DNA from: Saccharopolyspora indica
GTDB lineage: Bacteria > Actinomycetota > Actinomycetes > Mycobacteriales > Pseudonocardiaceae
DNA: 64,000 nt
NCBI RefSeq assembly: GCF_027853965.1
Contig: NZ_JAQGLB010000001.1
Span: 186,001-250,000 of the forward strand
Reading direction: 5' to 3'
Below, in pieces: positions 24,462 to 33,224 of the stretch. Positions within the stretch are counted from its first letter, which is position 1. Every line of letters starts with the position of its first letter. The position numbers and the translations under genes were made by a program. Below the pieces are notes generated by a model. That model ran no database searches. It was not told where the DNA came from and was given only the letters and a program-made list of their open reading frames with translations.

Positions 24462-26072
24462 TCACTCCTCGCGGCCGGGGCCGCACTCGAACGCGGTCAG
24501 GTAGTACTGGAGATCGCCGCCGAGCGTGCCCGGTTTCGCGCACGGCGCGTGCGCGGCGTAGATGCCCGGGTAGTAGAGCGGGATCCCGGGCATGTCCTCG
24601 AAGATCAGGTCTTCGGCCTGCTGCCAGTACCGCGCGGCCTGCAACTCGTCGCCGCTGCCCAGCGCCTTGGCGATCAGCTCGTTGGCGGCCGGGTTGTCGT
24701 ACTGGGTGTACTCGTTGCCGTCGCCGCCTTCGCGGAACATGCCCAGGTACTGGTCGGGGCTGGGGTAGATGTCGCCCCACAGGCTCAGCGACGGGCCGGT
24801 CAGCGTGCCGCTGCTCTGCGCCTGGGTGAGCTGCGCGGGCAGCACCGGCCGCAGCCGGACGTCGGCGCCCAGCTCCTGCCGCAGCGCGTTGGCGATGGCC
24901 AGCGCGATCTGGGACATCTCGGTGCCGCCGCCACCGCCGGTGTTGGAGTACCAGATGAACACCGGTTCCTTGAACCCGCCCGCTTCGGCGACGAGCTGTC
25001 GGGCGCGATCCGGGTCGTAGGTGCAGTCCTTGCACGCGTCGGCCCGGTAGGCCGGGCCGACGGCCTCGACGATCAGGGAGCGCGCGGGCGTCGCCGATCC
25101 GCGCAGCAGGGCGCCGGCCATCGCGTCGCGGTCGATCGACAGCGAGATCGCCTTGCGCAGCCGCGGATCCTTCAGCGACTCGACGTACTCCGGGATCAGC
25201 ATCTGGGTGATCTGGCGCTGCTGCGGGATCGCGAACAGGCCCTCGTCGCCGAGCTGGTTGCGGGCGTCGTCGAGCAGACCACCGGGCAGGTTGCGCAGCA
25301 CGTCGAGCTGACCGGCCTGCACGTCGCGGTAGGCGGTGTCCTGCGACTGGTAGATCTTGAAGTGGATCTCCTCGGCCGCTCCGGGCGGCACCTCGCCCTG
25401 GTAGTCGTGCCAGCGCTTGAGCACGATCCGCTCGTTGCGGTCCCAGCGGACGAACTGGTACGGGCCGTTGCCGACCGGCGCCTGCGAGTAGGCGGTCGGA
25501 TCGGCCAGGCCCTCCTTCGGGATCGGGCAGGCGGCGTAGGAGGCGATGATCTTCGGGAAGTCGTAGTCGGGCTGGGTGAGCGTGACCCGCAGGGTCAGCT
25601 CGTCGAGCACCTCCAGGCCGCGCAGCGTGTCGCGCTGCGGCTGGTCCTCGTTGAGCTCGGCGTAGCCGTCGATGACGCTGAAGGTGGAGCTCGCCTTGTA
25701 CGCGTTGGGCCCGTAGGAGACCGCGTTCCAGGTGTCGGCGTAGGTCTGCGCGGTGATCGGCTCGCCGTTCTGGAACTCGCGGCCCGGTCGCAGCTTGATC
25801 GTCCACACCAGACCGTCGGTGGTGTCCACGCGCTCCGCGCCGCGCATCCGGATGTCGCCCGCGTCGGCGATCCCCAGCCCGGTCAGCGGCTCGCACAGTC
25901 CCATGTAGACCTGGCTGCCCGAGTTCTGCTGCGAGTTCAGCTCGTCCGGATCCGGGTACTGCGCGACCCGCAGCACCCGTCCGGCGTCGGTGTCGTGCGC
26001 ACCGCAGCCCGCCAGCAGCGCCAGGCACGTCCCCGCGGCGAGCACCAGCCGCCTCCGGAGCTTCTGGGCCAT
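24462..26072 (-). CDS. Peptide/oligosaccharide ABC transporter substrate-binding lipoprotein (SBP family 5)
   Basis: A 536-residue family 5 (DppA/OppA-type) binding protein. The lipoprotein signal ends in LLAGC with the lipidated Cys at residue 23. The family signature is present around FQNGEPITAQTYADTWNAVS, and the C-terminal half has the usual IPLYYPG region. Family 5 proteins bind di- or oligopeptides, nickel, or in some actinobacteria and thermophiles oligosaccharides. It is the first gene of the operon and is divergent from an amino-sugar catabolic operon, so a glycosylated or sugar ligand should be considered. Confidence 0.93.
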   Translation of the reverse strand: MAQKLRRRLVLAAGTCLALLAGCGAHDTDAGRVLRVAQYPDPDELNSQQNSGSQVYMGLCEPLTGLGIADAGDIRMRGAERVDTTDGLVWTIKLRPGREFQNGEPITAQTYADTWNAVSYGPNAYKASSTFSVIDGYAELNEDQPQRDTLRGLEVLDELTLRVTLTQPDYDFPKIIASYAACPIPKEGLADPTAYSQAPVGNGPYQFVRWDRNERIVLKRWHDYQGEVPPGAAEEIHFKIYQSQDTAYRDVQAGQLDVLRNLPGGLLDDARNQLGDEGLFAIPQQRQITQMLIPEYVESLKDPRLRKAISLSIDRDAMAGALLRGSATPARSLIVEAVGPAYRADACKDCTYDPDRARQLVAEAGGFKEPVFIWYSNTGGGGGTEMSQIALAIANALRQELGADVRLRPVLPAQLTQAQSSGTLTGPSLSLWGDIYPSPDQYLGMFREGGDGNEYTQYDNPAANELIAKALGSGDELQAARYWQQAEDLIFEDMPGIPLYYPGIYAAHAPCAKPGTLGGDLQYYLTAFECGPGREE

Positions 26073-26101
26073 CTGTCGCTCTCCCTACACTCAACCCTTG
26101 C

Positions 26102-26143
26102 GCATGTTTGCTCGTTAGTTGGTTTTATCGAGCAACTTCATGC
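26102..26143. promoter_or_regulatory. Nested dyad before the ABC transporter operon
   Basis: GCATG-T-TTGCTCG-N14-CGAGCAA-CTT-CATGC: two nested perfect inverted repeats in an AT-rich stretch, 30-71 bases upstream of the binding-protein start. It is a strong repressor-site candidate. The DeoR-family gene at 29971 and regulators elsewhere are possible binders. Confidence 0.6.
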
Positions 26144-26333
26144 AAGTTGGCACATTATTAACGTGCTTCGTGGTGCCTGTCACTACCCCAGTTCGCAATG
26201 CCTCGCCGTGCGTCCGCGGTCGTGACTTGACGTGCTCGGTGTGTCACGCACGGCTTTTGGCTGGTGATGACCCCCGTGGCGGGGTGGTGGAGCCACCTGA
26301 AGATCGTGTGATTGATACTGATCGATCGGATGC

Positions 26334-26362
26334 TTGTTGAATCACTTTTGTGCATCTAGTCT
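26334..26362 (+). promoter_or_regulatory. Putative promoter of the amino-sugar operon
   Basis: TTGTTG and TAGTCT are separated by 17 bases, 60 bases before the SIS start at 26423. Just upstream (26309-26330) lies a TGAT-rich stretch, TGATTGATACTGATCGATCG, which could hold the operator. The call is by eye and is tentative. Confidence 0.4.
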
Positions 26363-26422
26363 GGCGATGTGGCGCGCTGCGACGGTGCTCGCCACGGAGA
26401 ACGACGGGTCTGGGAGGACTTG

Positions 26423-27319
26423 ATGGCGTCTGGCGGATACCTCGTGGACGGCGAGATCGGCAGCCAGCCGGAGTGCTGGCTGCGCGCATCGGAGCTGGCC
26501 CAGGAGGTGGCTGGTGTGCTGCCCCAGCGCGGTGAGCGCGTCGCAGTGGCCGGGTGCGGCACGTCCTGGTTCATGGCCATGGCCTACGCGGCCCTGCGGG
26601 AGGCCGCCGGCGAAGGTGTCACCGACGCGTTCCCCGCATCCGAGATGCCGCTGGGCCGCTCCTACGACCGCGTGCTGGTGATCACCCGCTCGGGCACCAC
26701 CACGGAGGTGCTCGAACTCCTGCGCAAGCTGCGCGGCACGGTGCCCACGGTCGGCATCACCGCGGTCCCCGGCGCGCCCATCGCGGAGGTCTGCGACGAG
26801 CTGGTCGCGCTGGAGTTCGCCGACGAGCAGTCCGTGGTGCAGACGCGGTTCGCGACGACCGCGCTCGCCCTGCTCCGCGCCTCGCTCGGCGAGGACCTGA
26901 CCGGTGCTGTCGAGGACGTCCGCGCGGTGCTGGCGACCGAGCTCGGCGAGCTGCCCGCCAGCGAGCAGATCAGCTTCCTGGGCCGCGGCTGGACGGTCGG
27001 CCTGGCGCACGAGGCGGCGCTGAAGGTGCGCGAAGCCGCGGGCCTGTGGTCGGAGGCCTACCCGGCCATGGAGTACCGGCACGGGCCGATCAGCATCGCC
27101 GAGCCCGGCCGCACGACCTGGATGTTCGGCGAGGCGCCGACCGGGCTGGCCGCCGAGGTCGCCGCCACCGGAGCCGCCTACCTCGACAGCGGGCAGCACG
27201 ACCCGATGGCGCACCTGGTGCTCGCGCAGCGGGTCGCGGTGGCCGCGGCGGTGAACCGCGGGCTCGACCCCGACCACCCGCGCAACCTGACCCGGTCGAT
27301 CGTCCTGGACGAGGTGTGA
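26423..27319 (+). CDS. SIS-domain sugar isomerase/deaminase (AgaS-like)
   Basis: A 298-residue protein with two SIS domains. VAVAGCGTSWFMAMAYAALRE (about 40-60) and VLVITRSGTTTEVLELL (about 90-106) form the first phosphosugar site. SFLGRGWTVGLAHEAALKVREA (about 190-210) and the EYRHGP loop form the second. The order and size match AgaS-like galactosamine-6-phosphate deaminase/isomerases and GlmS isomerase domains. It would convert an amino-sugar phosphate into a ketose phosphate in the cytoplasm. ATG at 26423 with GGGAGG upstream was preferred to a GTG at 26369. It leads a tightly packed operon. Confidence 0.88.
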   Translation: MASGGYLVDGEIGSQPECWLRASELAQEVAGVLPQRGERVAVAGCGTSWFMAMAYAALREAAGEGVTDAFPASEMPLGRSYDRVLVITRSGTTTEVLELLRKLRGTVPTVGITAVPGAPIAEVCDELVALEFADEQSVVQTRFATTALALLRASLGEDLTGAVEDVRAVLATELGELPASEQISFLGRGWTVGLAHEAALKVREAAGLWSEAYPAMEYRHGPISIAEPGRTTWMFGEAPTGLAAEVAATGAAYLDSGQHDPMAHLVLAQRVAVAAAVNRGLDPDHPRNLTRSIVLDEV

Positions 27320-28200
27320 CCGAGCCGGTGATCGGCGTCGACGTCGGCGGGACCGGGACGAAAGCGGTCCTGGCCGACGCGTCGGGAACGGTGCTGGCGC
27401 AACGGCACCGCCCGACACCGCCGCGGGCCGAGCGGGTGCTGGAGCTGGCCTGCTCGCTCGTCGCCGAGCTCTCCGCGGACGCCGCACCGGCGGCCGTCGG
27501 GCTCGTGGTGCCCGGGATCGTCGACGAATCCCGGGGCGTGGCGGTGTTCTCGGCGAACCTGGGCTGGTCGGAGGTGCCGTTCCGGTCGCTGCTGGCGCAG
27601 CGGCTCGGGCTCCCGGTGGCCTTCGGCCACGACGTCCGGGCCGGAGCGCTGGCCGAACACCGGCTCGGCGCGGCGCGCGGTGCGGCGGATGCCGTGTTCC
27701 TGCCCGTCGGCACCGGCATCTCGGCGGCGCACGTGCAGGCCGGACGGGTGCACGCCGGGGGCGGGTACGCGGGGGAGATCGGCCAGGTGCCGGTATCCGG
27801 GGGCCGGTTGGAGGCGGTGGCCTCCGCGGCCGCGATCAGCAGGCGCTACCAGGCGCGCACCGGGAACCCGGTGGCGGGCGCGGCGGAGGTGGCGCAGCGG
27901 GTCGCCGCCGGGGACCCGGTCGCCGCCGAGGTCTGGGACGAAGCCGTCGACGCGCTGGGTGGCGCGCTGATCTGGCTCACCGCCCTGCTGGCACCGGAAG
28001 TCGTCGTGGTGGGCGGTGGTCTGTCGCAGGCGGGGCCGCTGCTGTTCGACCCGCTGGCGCGCCGGCTGGAATCCGACTGGCCCCTCGCGCGCGCTCCGCG
28101 GCTCGTGCCCGCCGAACTCGGCGATCGCGCGGGCAGCCTGGGCGCGGCGCTGCTGGCCGCCGACCTGGCGGCGAAGATCAACAGCACGGAAATGAGGTAG
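27316..28200 (+). CDS. ROK-family sugar kinase
   Basis: A 294-residue ROK (repressor/ORF/kinase) family sugar kinase without an HTH. The phosphate-1 motif IGVDVGGTGTKAVLAD opens the protein, the catalytic Asp is in FGHDVRAGA, and the ATP site continues in VFLPVGTGISAA. The AGEIGQVPV motif replaces the usual GEIGH, and the CxCGxxGC zinc motif that normally follows is replaced by a cysteine-free SGGRLEAVAS. It would phosphorylate a hexose or N-acetylhexosamine. GTG at 27316 overlaps the SIS stop by four bases, so the genes are coupled. Confidence 0.88.
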   Translation: MTEPVIGVDVGGTGTKAVLADASGTVLAQRHRPTPPRAERVLELACSLVAELSADAAPAAVGLVVPGIVDESRGVAVFSANLGWSEVPFRSLLAQRLGLPVAFGHDVRAGALAEHRLGAARGAADAVFLPVGTGISAAHVQAGRVHAGGGYAGEIGQVPVSGGRLEAVASAAAISRRYQARTGNPVAGAAEVAQRVAAGDPVAAEVWDEAVDALGGALIWLTALLAPEVVVVGGGLSQAGPLLFDPLARRLESDWPLARAPRLVPAELGDRAGSLGAALLAADLAAKINSTEMR

Positions 28201-28205
28201 TAGCA

Positions 28206-29039
28206 ATGCCTTTGGTCGGCACGGGAAGCATCGTGGAGACCGCCGTCCGCGCCGGTCGCGGGGTCGGGGCGTTCAACGTCATCGGGCTGGAGCACGCCGA
28301 AGGCCTGGTGGCGGGCGCGGAGCGCGCGGGTCTCGCGGTGGTGCTGCAGATCAGCGAGAACTGCGTGCGCTACCACGGCGCGCTGGAGCCGATCGCGCGC
28401 GCGACGCTGGCCCGCGCGCGCGAGTCGGAGGTGCCGGTGGCCGTGCACCTCGACCACGCCGAATCCGAGGAGCTGGTGGACGAGGCCATCGAGCTCGGGT
28501 TCGGCTCGGTGATGTTCGACGCCTCGAAGCAGGGCTACGCCGACAACGTGGCCCGCACGCGCGCCGTCGCGGCCCGGTGCCACGACGCCGGGATCTGGGT
28601 GGAAGCCGAACTCGGCGAGGTCGGCGGCAAGGACGGCGTGCACGCGCCGGGCGCCCGCACCGACCCGGGCGAGGCCGCCGAGTACGTCGCCGCAACCGGT
28701 GTGGACGCGCTGGCCGTGGCGGTCGGCACCTCGCACACGATGCTGACCCGCGACGCCGCGCTCGACTTCGGCCTCATCCAGCGGTTGCGCGAGGCGCTGG
28801 GCGTTCCGCTGGTGCTGCACGGTTCTTCGGGCGTGTCCGACGACGATCTGGGCACCGCCATCCGCAGCGGCATGACAAAGATCAACATCTCCACGCACCT
28901 GAACAAGACGTTCACCGAGGCGGTGCGGGAGGTGCTGGCGGGCAACCCGAAGCTGGTCGACCCGCGCAAGTACCTCACCGCGGGCAGGGACGCCCTGGCC
29001 GCCGAAACCGCGCGCCTGCTCGGAGTTCTGGCCGGATGA
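28206..29039 (+). CDS. Class II ketose-bisphosphate aldolase (GatY/KbaY-like)
   Basis: A 277-residue class II, zinc-dependent aldolase. VAVHLDHAES holds the catalytic Asp83 and zinc ligand His84; EAELGEVGGKDG, VGTSHT, VLHGSSGVSD and the TKINIST phosphate loop follow in family order. Its size and the GKDG motif fit tagatose-1,6-bisphosphate aldolases (GatY/KbaY) better than long fructose-bisphosphate aldolases. It would cleave the ketose bisphosphate made by the downstream PfkB-type kinase to dihydroxyacetone phosphate and glyceraldehyde 3-phosphate. It starts five bases after the ROK gene and overlaps the next gene. Confidence 0.92.
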   Translation: MPLVGTGSIVETAVRAGRGVGAFNVIGLEHAEGLVAGAERAGLAVVLQISENCVRYHGALEPIARATLARARESEVPVAVHLDHAESEELVDEAIELGFGSVMFDASKQGYADNVARTRAVAARCHDAGIWVEAELGEVGGKDGVHAPGARTDPGEAAEYVAATGVDALAVAVGTSHTMLTRDAALDFGLIQRLREALGVPLVLHGSSGVSDDDLGTAIRSGMTKINISTHLNKTFTEAVREVLAGNPKLVDPRKYLTAGRDALAAETARLLGVLAG

Positions 29040-29956
29040 TCATCACCGTCACCCCGAACCCGGCGCTGGACGTCAGCTACCGCGTGGCGCAGCTGAACCC
29101 CGGGCGATCCCACCGCGTCCGCGACGTCCACGAACGCGCCGGCGGCAAGGGCCTCAACGTCAGCCGGGTGCTGCACGGCCAGGGCATCCGCACGCTCGTA
29201 GTCGCACCCGTCGGCGGTGCGCACGGCGATGCGATCCGCGAGGATCTCGACGCCGCGGGGATCGAGCACCTCCTGCTGCCGGTGCCCGGGCCGACCCGCC
29301 GCACCATCGCGGTGGTCGCCGAGGAGGACACCTCGGGCGAGGCGACCCTGTTCAACGAGCCCGGCAGCCACCTCGGCGAAGCGGACTGGCAGCGGTTCCG
29401 GGCTCTGCTCACCACGCGGCTCGCCGGTGCCCCGGTGCTGGTGTGCTCGGGCAGCCTGCCGCCCGGATGCGGCGCGGACAGCTACGCGGAACTGGTCGGC
29501 GACGCCCGTTCCCGCTCGGTGCCCGCGATCGTCGACGCCACCGGGCCCGCGCTGCTCGCCGCCGCGGAAGCCGGGGCGGATCTCGTCAAGCCCAACGCGG
29601 TCGAGCTCCGCGAGACGACGGGCCAGGACGATCCGGTCACCGGGGCCCGCCAGCTGCGCGACCGCGGCGCGGCAGCGGTGATCGTCTCGCTCGGCCCGGA
29701 CGGGCTGCTCGCGGTGACCGGTGAGGGAAGCTGGCGCGCCGCACCGCCTTTCGCGGTGAGCGGCAACCCGACGGGCGCTGGTGACGCGGCGGTGGCGGCG
29801 CTCGCCGCCGGGATCGCGGGCCAGCAGGACTGGCCCGAACGGCTGCGCAACGCCGTCGCGTGGTCCGCAGCGGCCGCTGCGGCACCGGTCGCGGGAACGC
29901 TCGACGGCGGCGTGCTGCGCGAGATCTCCGATCGCATCGCGGTCCAACCCGCTTGA
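29036..29956 (+). CDS. PfkB-family kinase (1-phosphofructokinase/tagatose-6-phosphate kinase type)
   Basis: A 306-residue ribokinase-fold kinase. MIITVTPNPALDVSY and AGGKGLNVSRVL (residues 35-46) are the signature of the FruK/LacC branch; the catalytic base is Asp250 in NPTGAGD. It would phosphorylate tagatose-6-phosphate or fructose-1-phosphate with ATP to give the bisphosphate for the adjacent aldolase. ATG at 29036 overlaps the aldolase stop (ATGA). Together with the SIS and ROK genes it completes a route from an amino sugar to triose phosphates. Confidence 0.92.
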   Translation: MIITVTPNPALDVSYRVAQLNPGRSHRVRDVHERAGGKGLNVSRVLHGQGIRTLVVAPVGGAHGDAIREDLDAAGIEHLLLPVPGPTRRTIAVVAEEDTSGEATLFNEPGSHLGEADWQRFRALLTTRLAGAPVLVCSGSLPPGCGADSYAELVGDARSRSVPAIVDATGPALLAAAEAGADLVKPNAVELRETTGQDDPVTGARQLRDRGAAAVIVSLGPDGLLAVTGEGSWRAAPPFAVSGNPTGAGDAAVAALAAGIAGQQDWPERLRNAVAWSAAAAAAPVAGTLDGGVLREISDRIAVQPA

Positions 29957-29970
29957 ACAGGAGCGCATCG

Positions 29971-30756
29971 ATGGACCGGCACGCGCGGCTTTCCGCACTG
30001 CTCGACCTGCTCGGCGAACGCGGCAAGGTCACCGTGGAGGAGATCTCCACCGCGCTCGGCGCTTCGGCGGCCACGGTCCGCCGCGACCTCGACCACCTCG
30101 CCGAACAGCAGCTGCTGACCCGCACCCGCGGCGGTGCCGTCGCGCAGAACATCGCCTACGACCTGCCGCTGCGCTACAAGGCGGCCCGCAACGCCCGCGA
30201 GAAGAGTCGCATCGCGCGGGCGGCAGCGGCGATGGTCGCGCAGGGCTCGGTGGTCGGCGTCAACGGCGGGACGACGACCACCGAGATCGCGCGTGCCCTG
30301 GTGGCCCGCGCGGACCTCGCCGACGCAGGCGAGCGCACCTCGCTGACCATCGTCACCAACGCCCTCAACATCGCCAACGAGCTGGTGGTGCGGCCCCAGG
30401 TCAAGATCGTGGTGACCGGGGGAGTGGCGCGGCCGCAGTCGTTCGAGCTCACCGGGCCGCTCGGCACCCACCTGCTGGAGGAGATCACCCTCGACGTGGT
30501 GTTCCTCGGCGTGGACGCGGTCGACCCGGCCCGCGGTGCGTTCGCGCACAACGAGGGCGAAGCGAGCATCAACCGCCTCATGACCGAACGCGCCGAGCGC
30601 GTCGTGGTCGTCGCGGACGGCTCGAAGCTCGGCCGCACCGCCTTCGCCCACATCTGCCCGGCGGAGAGGATCGACATGCTGCTGACCGACTCCGCCGCAC
30701 CCGCCGAACTCCTCGAACGCTTCGAAACCGCGGGAGTCCCGGTCAAGGCGGTTTGA
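29971..30756 (+). CDS. DeoR/GlpR-family regulator
   Basis: A 261-residue DeoR-family repressor. The HTH is at residues 5-55 (RLSALLDLLGERGKVTVEEI, then ATVRRDLDHLAEQQLLTRTRGG). The C-terminal DeoRC sensor domain, which binds a sugar phosphate, has the GVNGGTTTTEIARAL, VTNALNIANEL and VVVADGSKLGR motifs. It closes the amino-sugar operon, 14 bases after the PfkB-type gene, and should act as its local regulator. The dyad at 26102-26143 and the TGAT-rich stretch before 26334 are candidate targets. Confidence 0.94.
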   Translation: MDRHARLSALLDLLGERGKVTVEEISTALGASAATVRRDLDHLAEQQLLTRTRGGAVAQNIAYDLPLRYKAARNAREKSRIARAAAAMVAQGSVVGVNGGTTTTEIARALVARADLADAGERTSLTIVTNALNIANELVVRPQVKIVVTGGVARPQSFELTGPLGTHLLEEITLDVVFLGVDAVDPARGAFAHNEGEASINRLMTERAERVVVVADGSKLGRTAFAHICPAERIDMLLTDSAAPAELLERFETAGVPVKAV

Positions 30757-30759
30757 CCG

Positions 30760-31078
30760 GTGCAAACGGTCCGGCCGGTCACCGGGGCGGGACGTTCGGC
30801 GGGCATCGCGGCGTCCGTGGTGCTGAACCTGCGAGCCGGTCGACTCCGGCCTGCTGGACACCACGGTGGGCAACCCGCCCTACGGGGCGAGCAAGCGGGC
30901 GATGGACCGGATCACGCTGGCCGTCGCCCGCGAGCTCGCCCAGCTGGGAGTCAGCCGCAACGCGATCAACCCCGGGCCGACCGATACCGGCTGCGCGAAT
31001 CTGGTCGTGTTTCTCTGCTCGGCGGAGGGCGGGTGGATCAACGGGCAGCTCCTCCACAGCGACGGCGGTCTCGGGTAG
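30760..31078 (+). pseudogene. SDR-family oxidoreductase, remnant
   Basis: Three separated pieces of one short-chain dehydrogenase. PVTGAGRSAGI (from 30775, frame 1) is the cofactor-binding start. After a deletion the frame shifts and YGASKRAMDRITLAVARELA (active-site Tyr/Lys helix) appears, continuing to INPGPTDTG. A further in-frame gap follows before ANLVVFLCSAEGGWINGQLL and the end HSDGGLG. About 130 residues from the middle and about 25 near the end are missing. The 70-residue ORF from 30866 cannot bind cofactor and is unlikely to be functional. Confidence 0.8.
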
Positions 31079-31135
31079 TCGAGCCGCCGCCGTCCGCCCT
31101 CCACCGTCGAGCTCGGCGGTTGCGCGGGGATCCGC

Positions 31136-32191
31136 TCAGGCGAGCAGCTCGCGCGCGTCCGCCCACATGCGCTCGACGATCTCGCCCGCCGGTGCGGTCG
31201 TGGCCAAGGACGCGCTCTGACCGGCCCAGTTGTTGGCCCGGTCGACCCCGGTCGCACCACCCCGGCGCCACTGGCCGACGAGTCGCCGCTGAACGGGGTA
31301 GTGGGCGGGCAGCGGAGCGTCGGCGGCGGCCCACGCCGTGACGAAGGGCGTGGCCACCGCACGTCCGAGCCTGCCGCTGTAGGCGCGGGTGGTGACCGTC
31401 CGCTCCGGCGGCAAACCGTCCAGGGCAGCCGACCAGTCGGCGTTGATGCCGGCCTCGGGCGAGCGCAGCAACGCGGTTCCCACCTGGACGGCGCTCGCGC
31501 CCAGCGCCAGCGCGGCGGCCACACCGCGGCCGTCGGCGATCCCGCCTGCCGCGATCACCGGAACGTCCAGGCGGTCCACCAGGTGCGGGAGCAGCGCGAA
31601 CAAACCGACGTCGATCTGCTCGGCGACCTGCGGGTCGAAGCTGCCCCGGTGCCCACCGGCCTCCATGCCCTGGGCGACGACGGCGTCCGCACCGGCTTCC
31701 TGGGCGGCCAGGGCGTCGGCCAGGTTGGTCGCGCAGGCGAACCACGCGATGCCCTCCCGGTGCAGCCGCGCCACGAAATCGGGCTCGAAGAGCCCCATGA
31801 TCGAGGAGATGACCGCGGGCCGGGCGGCCAGCATGGCCTCGCACTGCTCGGCGAAGACCGGGCCCGGTGCCCCGGTCTCGCCCGGTTCGCCGAAACCGGC
31901 CAGGAACCGCTCCGCGGCCTGCTGCCGCTCGGGCGCGTCGACCGGCTCGTCCGGGATCCAGATGTTGAGCTGGCACGGGCCGTCGGTGCCCGCGCGGAAG
32001 CTCTCCACCCACCTGGTGATGCGCTCGGGCTGGTCGAGAACCACGCCGTTGGCGCCCATCCCGCCTGCCTCGGCCACCGCGATCGCCAGCTCCGGCGGGC
32101 AGGCACCGGCCATCGGCGCTTCCAGGATCGGCGCGCGCAGCCCGAAGCGCTCGCAGAAGTCCTGAACCCGTTGCTGCGTCCGCTGTGCCAC
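31136..32191 (-). CDS. Nitronate monooxygenase (NPD family)
   Basis: A 351-residue FMN-dependent TIM-barrel enzyme of the nitronate monooxygenase/2-nitropropane dioxygenase family, which oxidises toxic alkyl nitronates such as propionate 3-nitronate. APILEAPMAGACPPELAIAV is the FMN-binding start, AVVAQGMEAGGHRG contains the catalytic His, and VIAAGGIADGRGVAAALALG plus VQVGTALLRSPEA form the phosphate site. GTG at 32191, following GGGGAGAAC, was preferred to an ATG ten codons upstream, although either is possible. It is divergent from a LysR gene. Confidence 0.92.
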   Translation of the reverse strand: MAQRTQQRVQDFCERFGLRAPILEAPMAGACPPELAIAVAEAGGMGANGVVLDQPERITRWVESFRAGTDGPCQLNIWIPDEPVDAPERQQAAERFLAGFGEPGETGAPGPVFAEQCEAMLAARPAVISSIMGLFEPDFVARLHREGIAWFACATNLADALAAQEAGADAVVAQGMEAGGHRGSFDPQVAEQIDVGLFALLPHLVDRLDVPVIAAGGIADGRGVAAALALGASAVQVGTALLRSPEAGINADWSAALDGLPPERTVTTRAYSGRLGRAVATPFVTAWAAADAPLPAHYPVQRRLVGQWRRGGATGVDRANNWAGQSASLATTAPAGEIVERMWADARELLA

Positions 32192-32323
32192 TGCTGTTCT
32201 CCCCGCTCTCGCCCTGGGCATCCGGTGCCAGGTGAACGCTAAGCTCTGCCTGGCATCGTGTCCAACGATGAGTGACGAACGCAGCCATCGTCATCCGCGA
32301 ACCCAGGGGATGGGAGTGATCGC

Positions 32324-33193
32324 GTGGAGTTGTCCGACCTGCGGATCTTCGCCGCGGTGGCCCGCGCCGGTGGCATCACGCGCGCGGCCGCGGAGCTGCA
32401 CACCGTGCAGTCCAGCGTCAGCGCCCGCGTGGCGGGGCTGGAACGGGAGCTCGGCGCGACGCTGCTCCGCAGGCACGCGCGCGGAGTCACCTTGACCGCG
32501 GCAGGGGAGCAGTTCCTCGACTACGCCCGGCGGATCACCGCGCTCGCCGACGAGGCCGTCCGCATCGCGCGGGACGAGACGCCGTGCGGTCCGCTGCGGA
32601 TCGGAGCGATGGAGACCACGGCGGGAATCCGGCTGCCACCGGTCCTGGAGGCCTACACCGCGGCCTGGCCCGAGGTGGACCTGTCGGTGCTCACCGGGCC
32701 CACCGACGCGCTGGTGGCGCAGGTCAAGGACCACGCCCTCGACGGAGCGCTCGTCGCAGGCCCCGTCGGCGACCGGGAACTGCACGAGGAGGAGATCTTC
32801 ACCGAGGAACTGGCCGTCATCACCGCCGCGCGCCACTGCGACCTCGACGATGCGCTGCACATCCCTCGACTGCTGGTGTTCCGGGCGGGATGCTCGTACC
32901 GGCGCAGGCTCGAATCCGTCGCCCGCGCCCGCGGTGCGGAGCCGAAGATCCTCGAATACGGCTCCGCGGAAGGCATCCTCGGCTGCGTGGCGGCAGGTCT
33001 CGGCATCACGATGCTGCCCCGCGAACTGGTGGAACGCTCCGGGCTGCGCCACCGGCTCCGCCTGCACCGGGCAACGCCGGTGCCGACGGTCTTCATCCGC
33101 CGCCGCGACGGGCAGGCCACCACGGCGCTGGAGGAATTCGCCCGCCACCTCCGCGAAACCCGCGAACCGGGGTCCCCGCAGATCGCCTCCTGA
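32324..33193 (+). CDS. LysR-family transcriptional regulator
   Basis: A 289-residue LysR regulator: HTH at residues 1-60 (ELSDLRIFAAVARAGGITRA, then SSVSARVAGLERELGATLLRR), effector domain after residue 88. The GTG at 32324 begins the family N-terminus exactly. The divergent neighbour, 132 bases away, encodes nitronate monooxygenase and is the probable target. Its two Cys residues in the second lobe (FRAGCSYRR, EGILGCVAAG) are also seen in related regulators and need not be redox-active. Confidence 0.92.
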   Translation: MELSDLRIFAAVARAGGITRAAAELHTVQSSVSARVAGLERELGATLLRRHARGVTLTAAGEQFLDYARRITALADEAVRIARDETPCGPLRIGAMETTAGIRLPPVLEAYTAAWPEVDLSVLTGPTDALVAQVKDHALDGALVAGPVGDRELHEEEIFTEELAVITAARHCDLDDALHIPRLLVFRAGCSYRRRLESVARARGAEPKILEYGSAEGILGCVAAGLGITMLPRELVERSGLRHRLRLHRATPVPTVFIRRRDGQATTALEEFARHLRETREPGSPQIAS

Positions 33194-33224
33194 CCGTCGG
33201 CGCCGATTTCGAAGACCGGACGGG

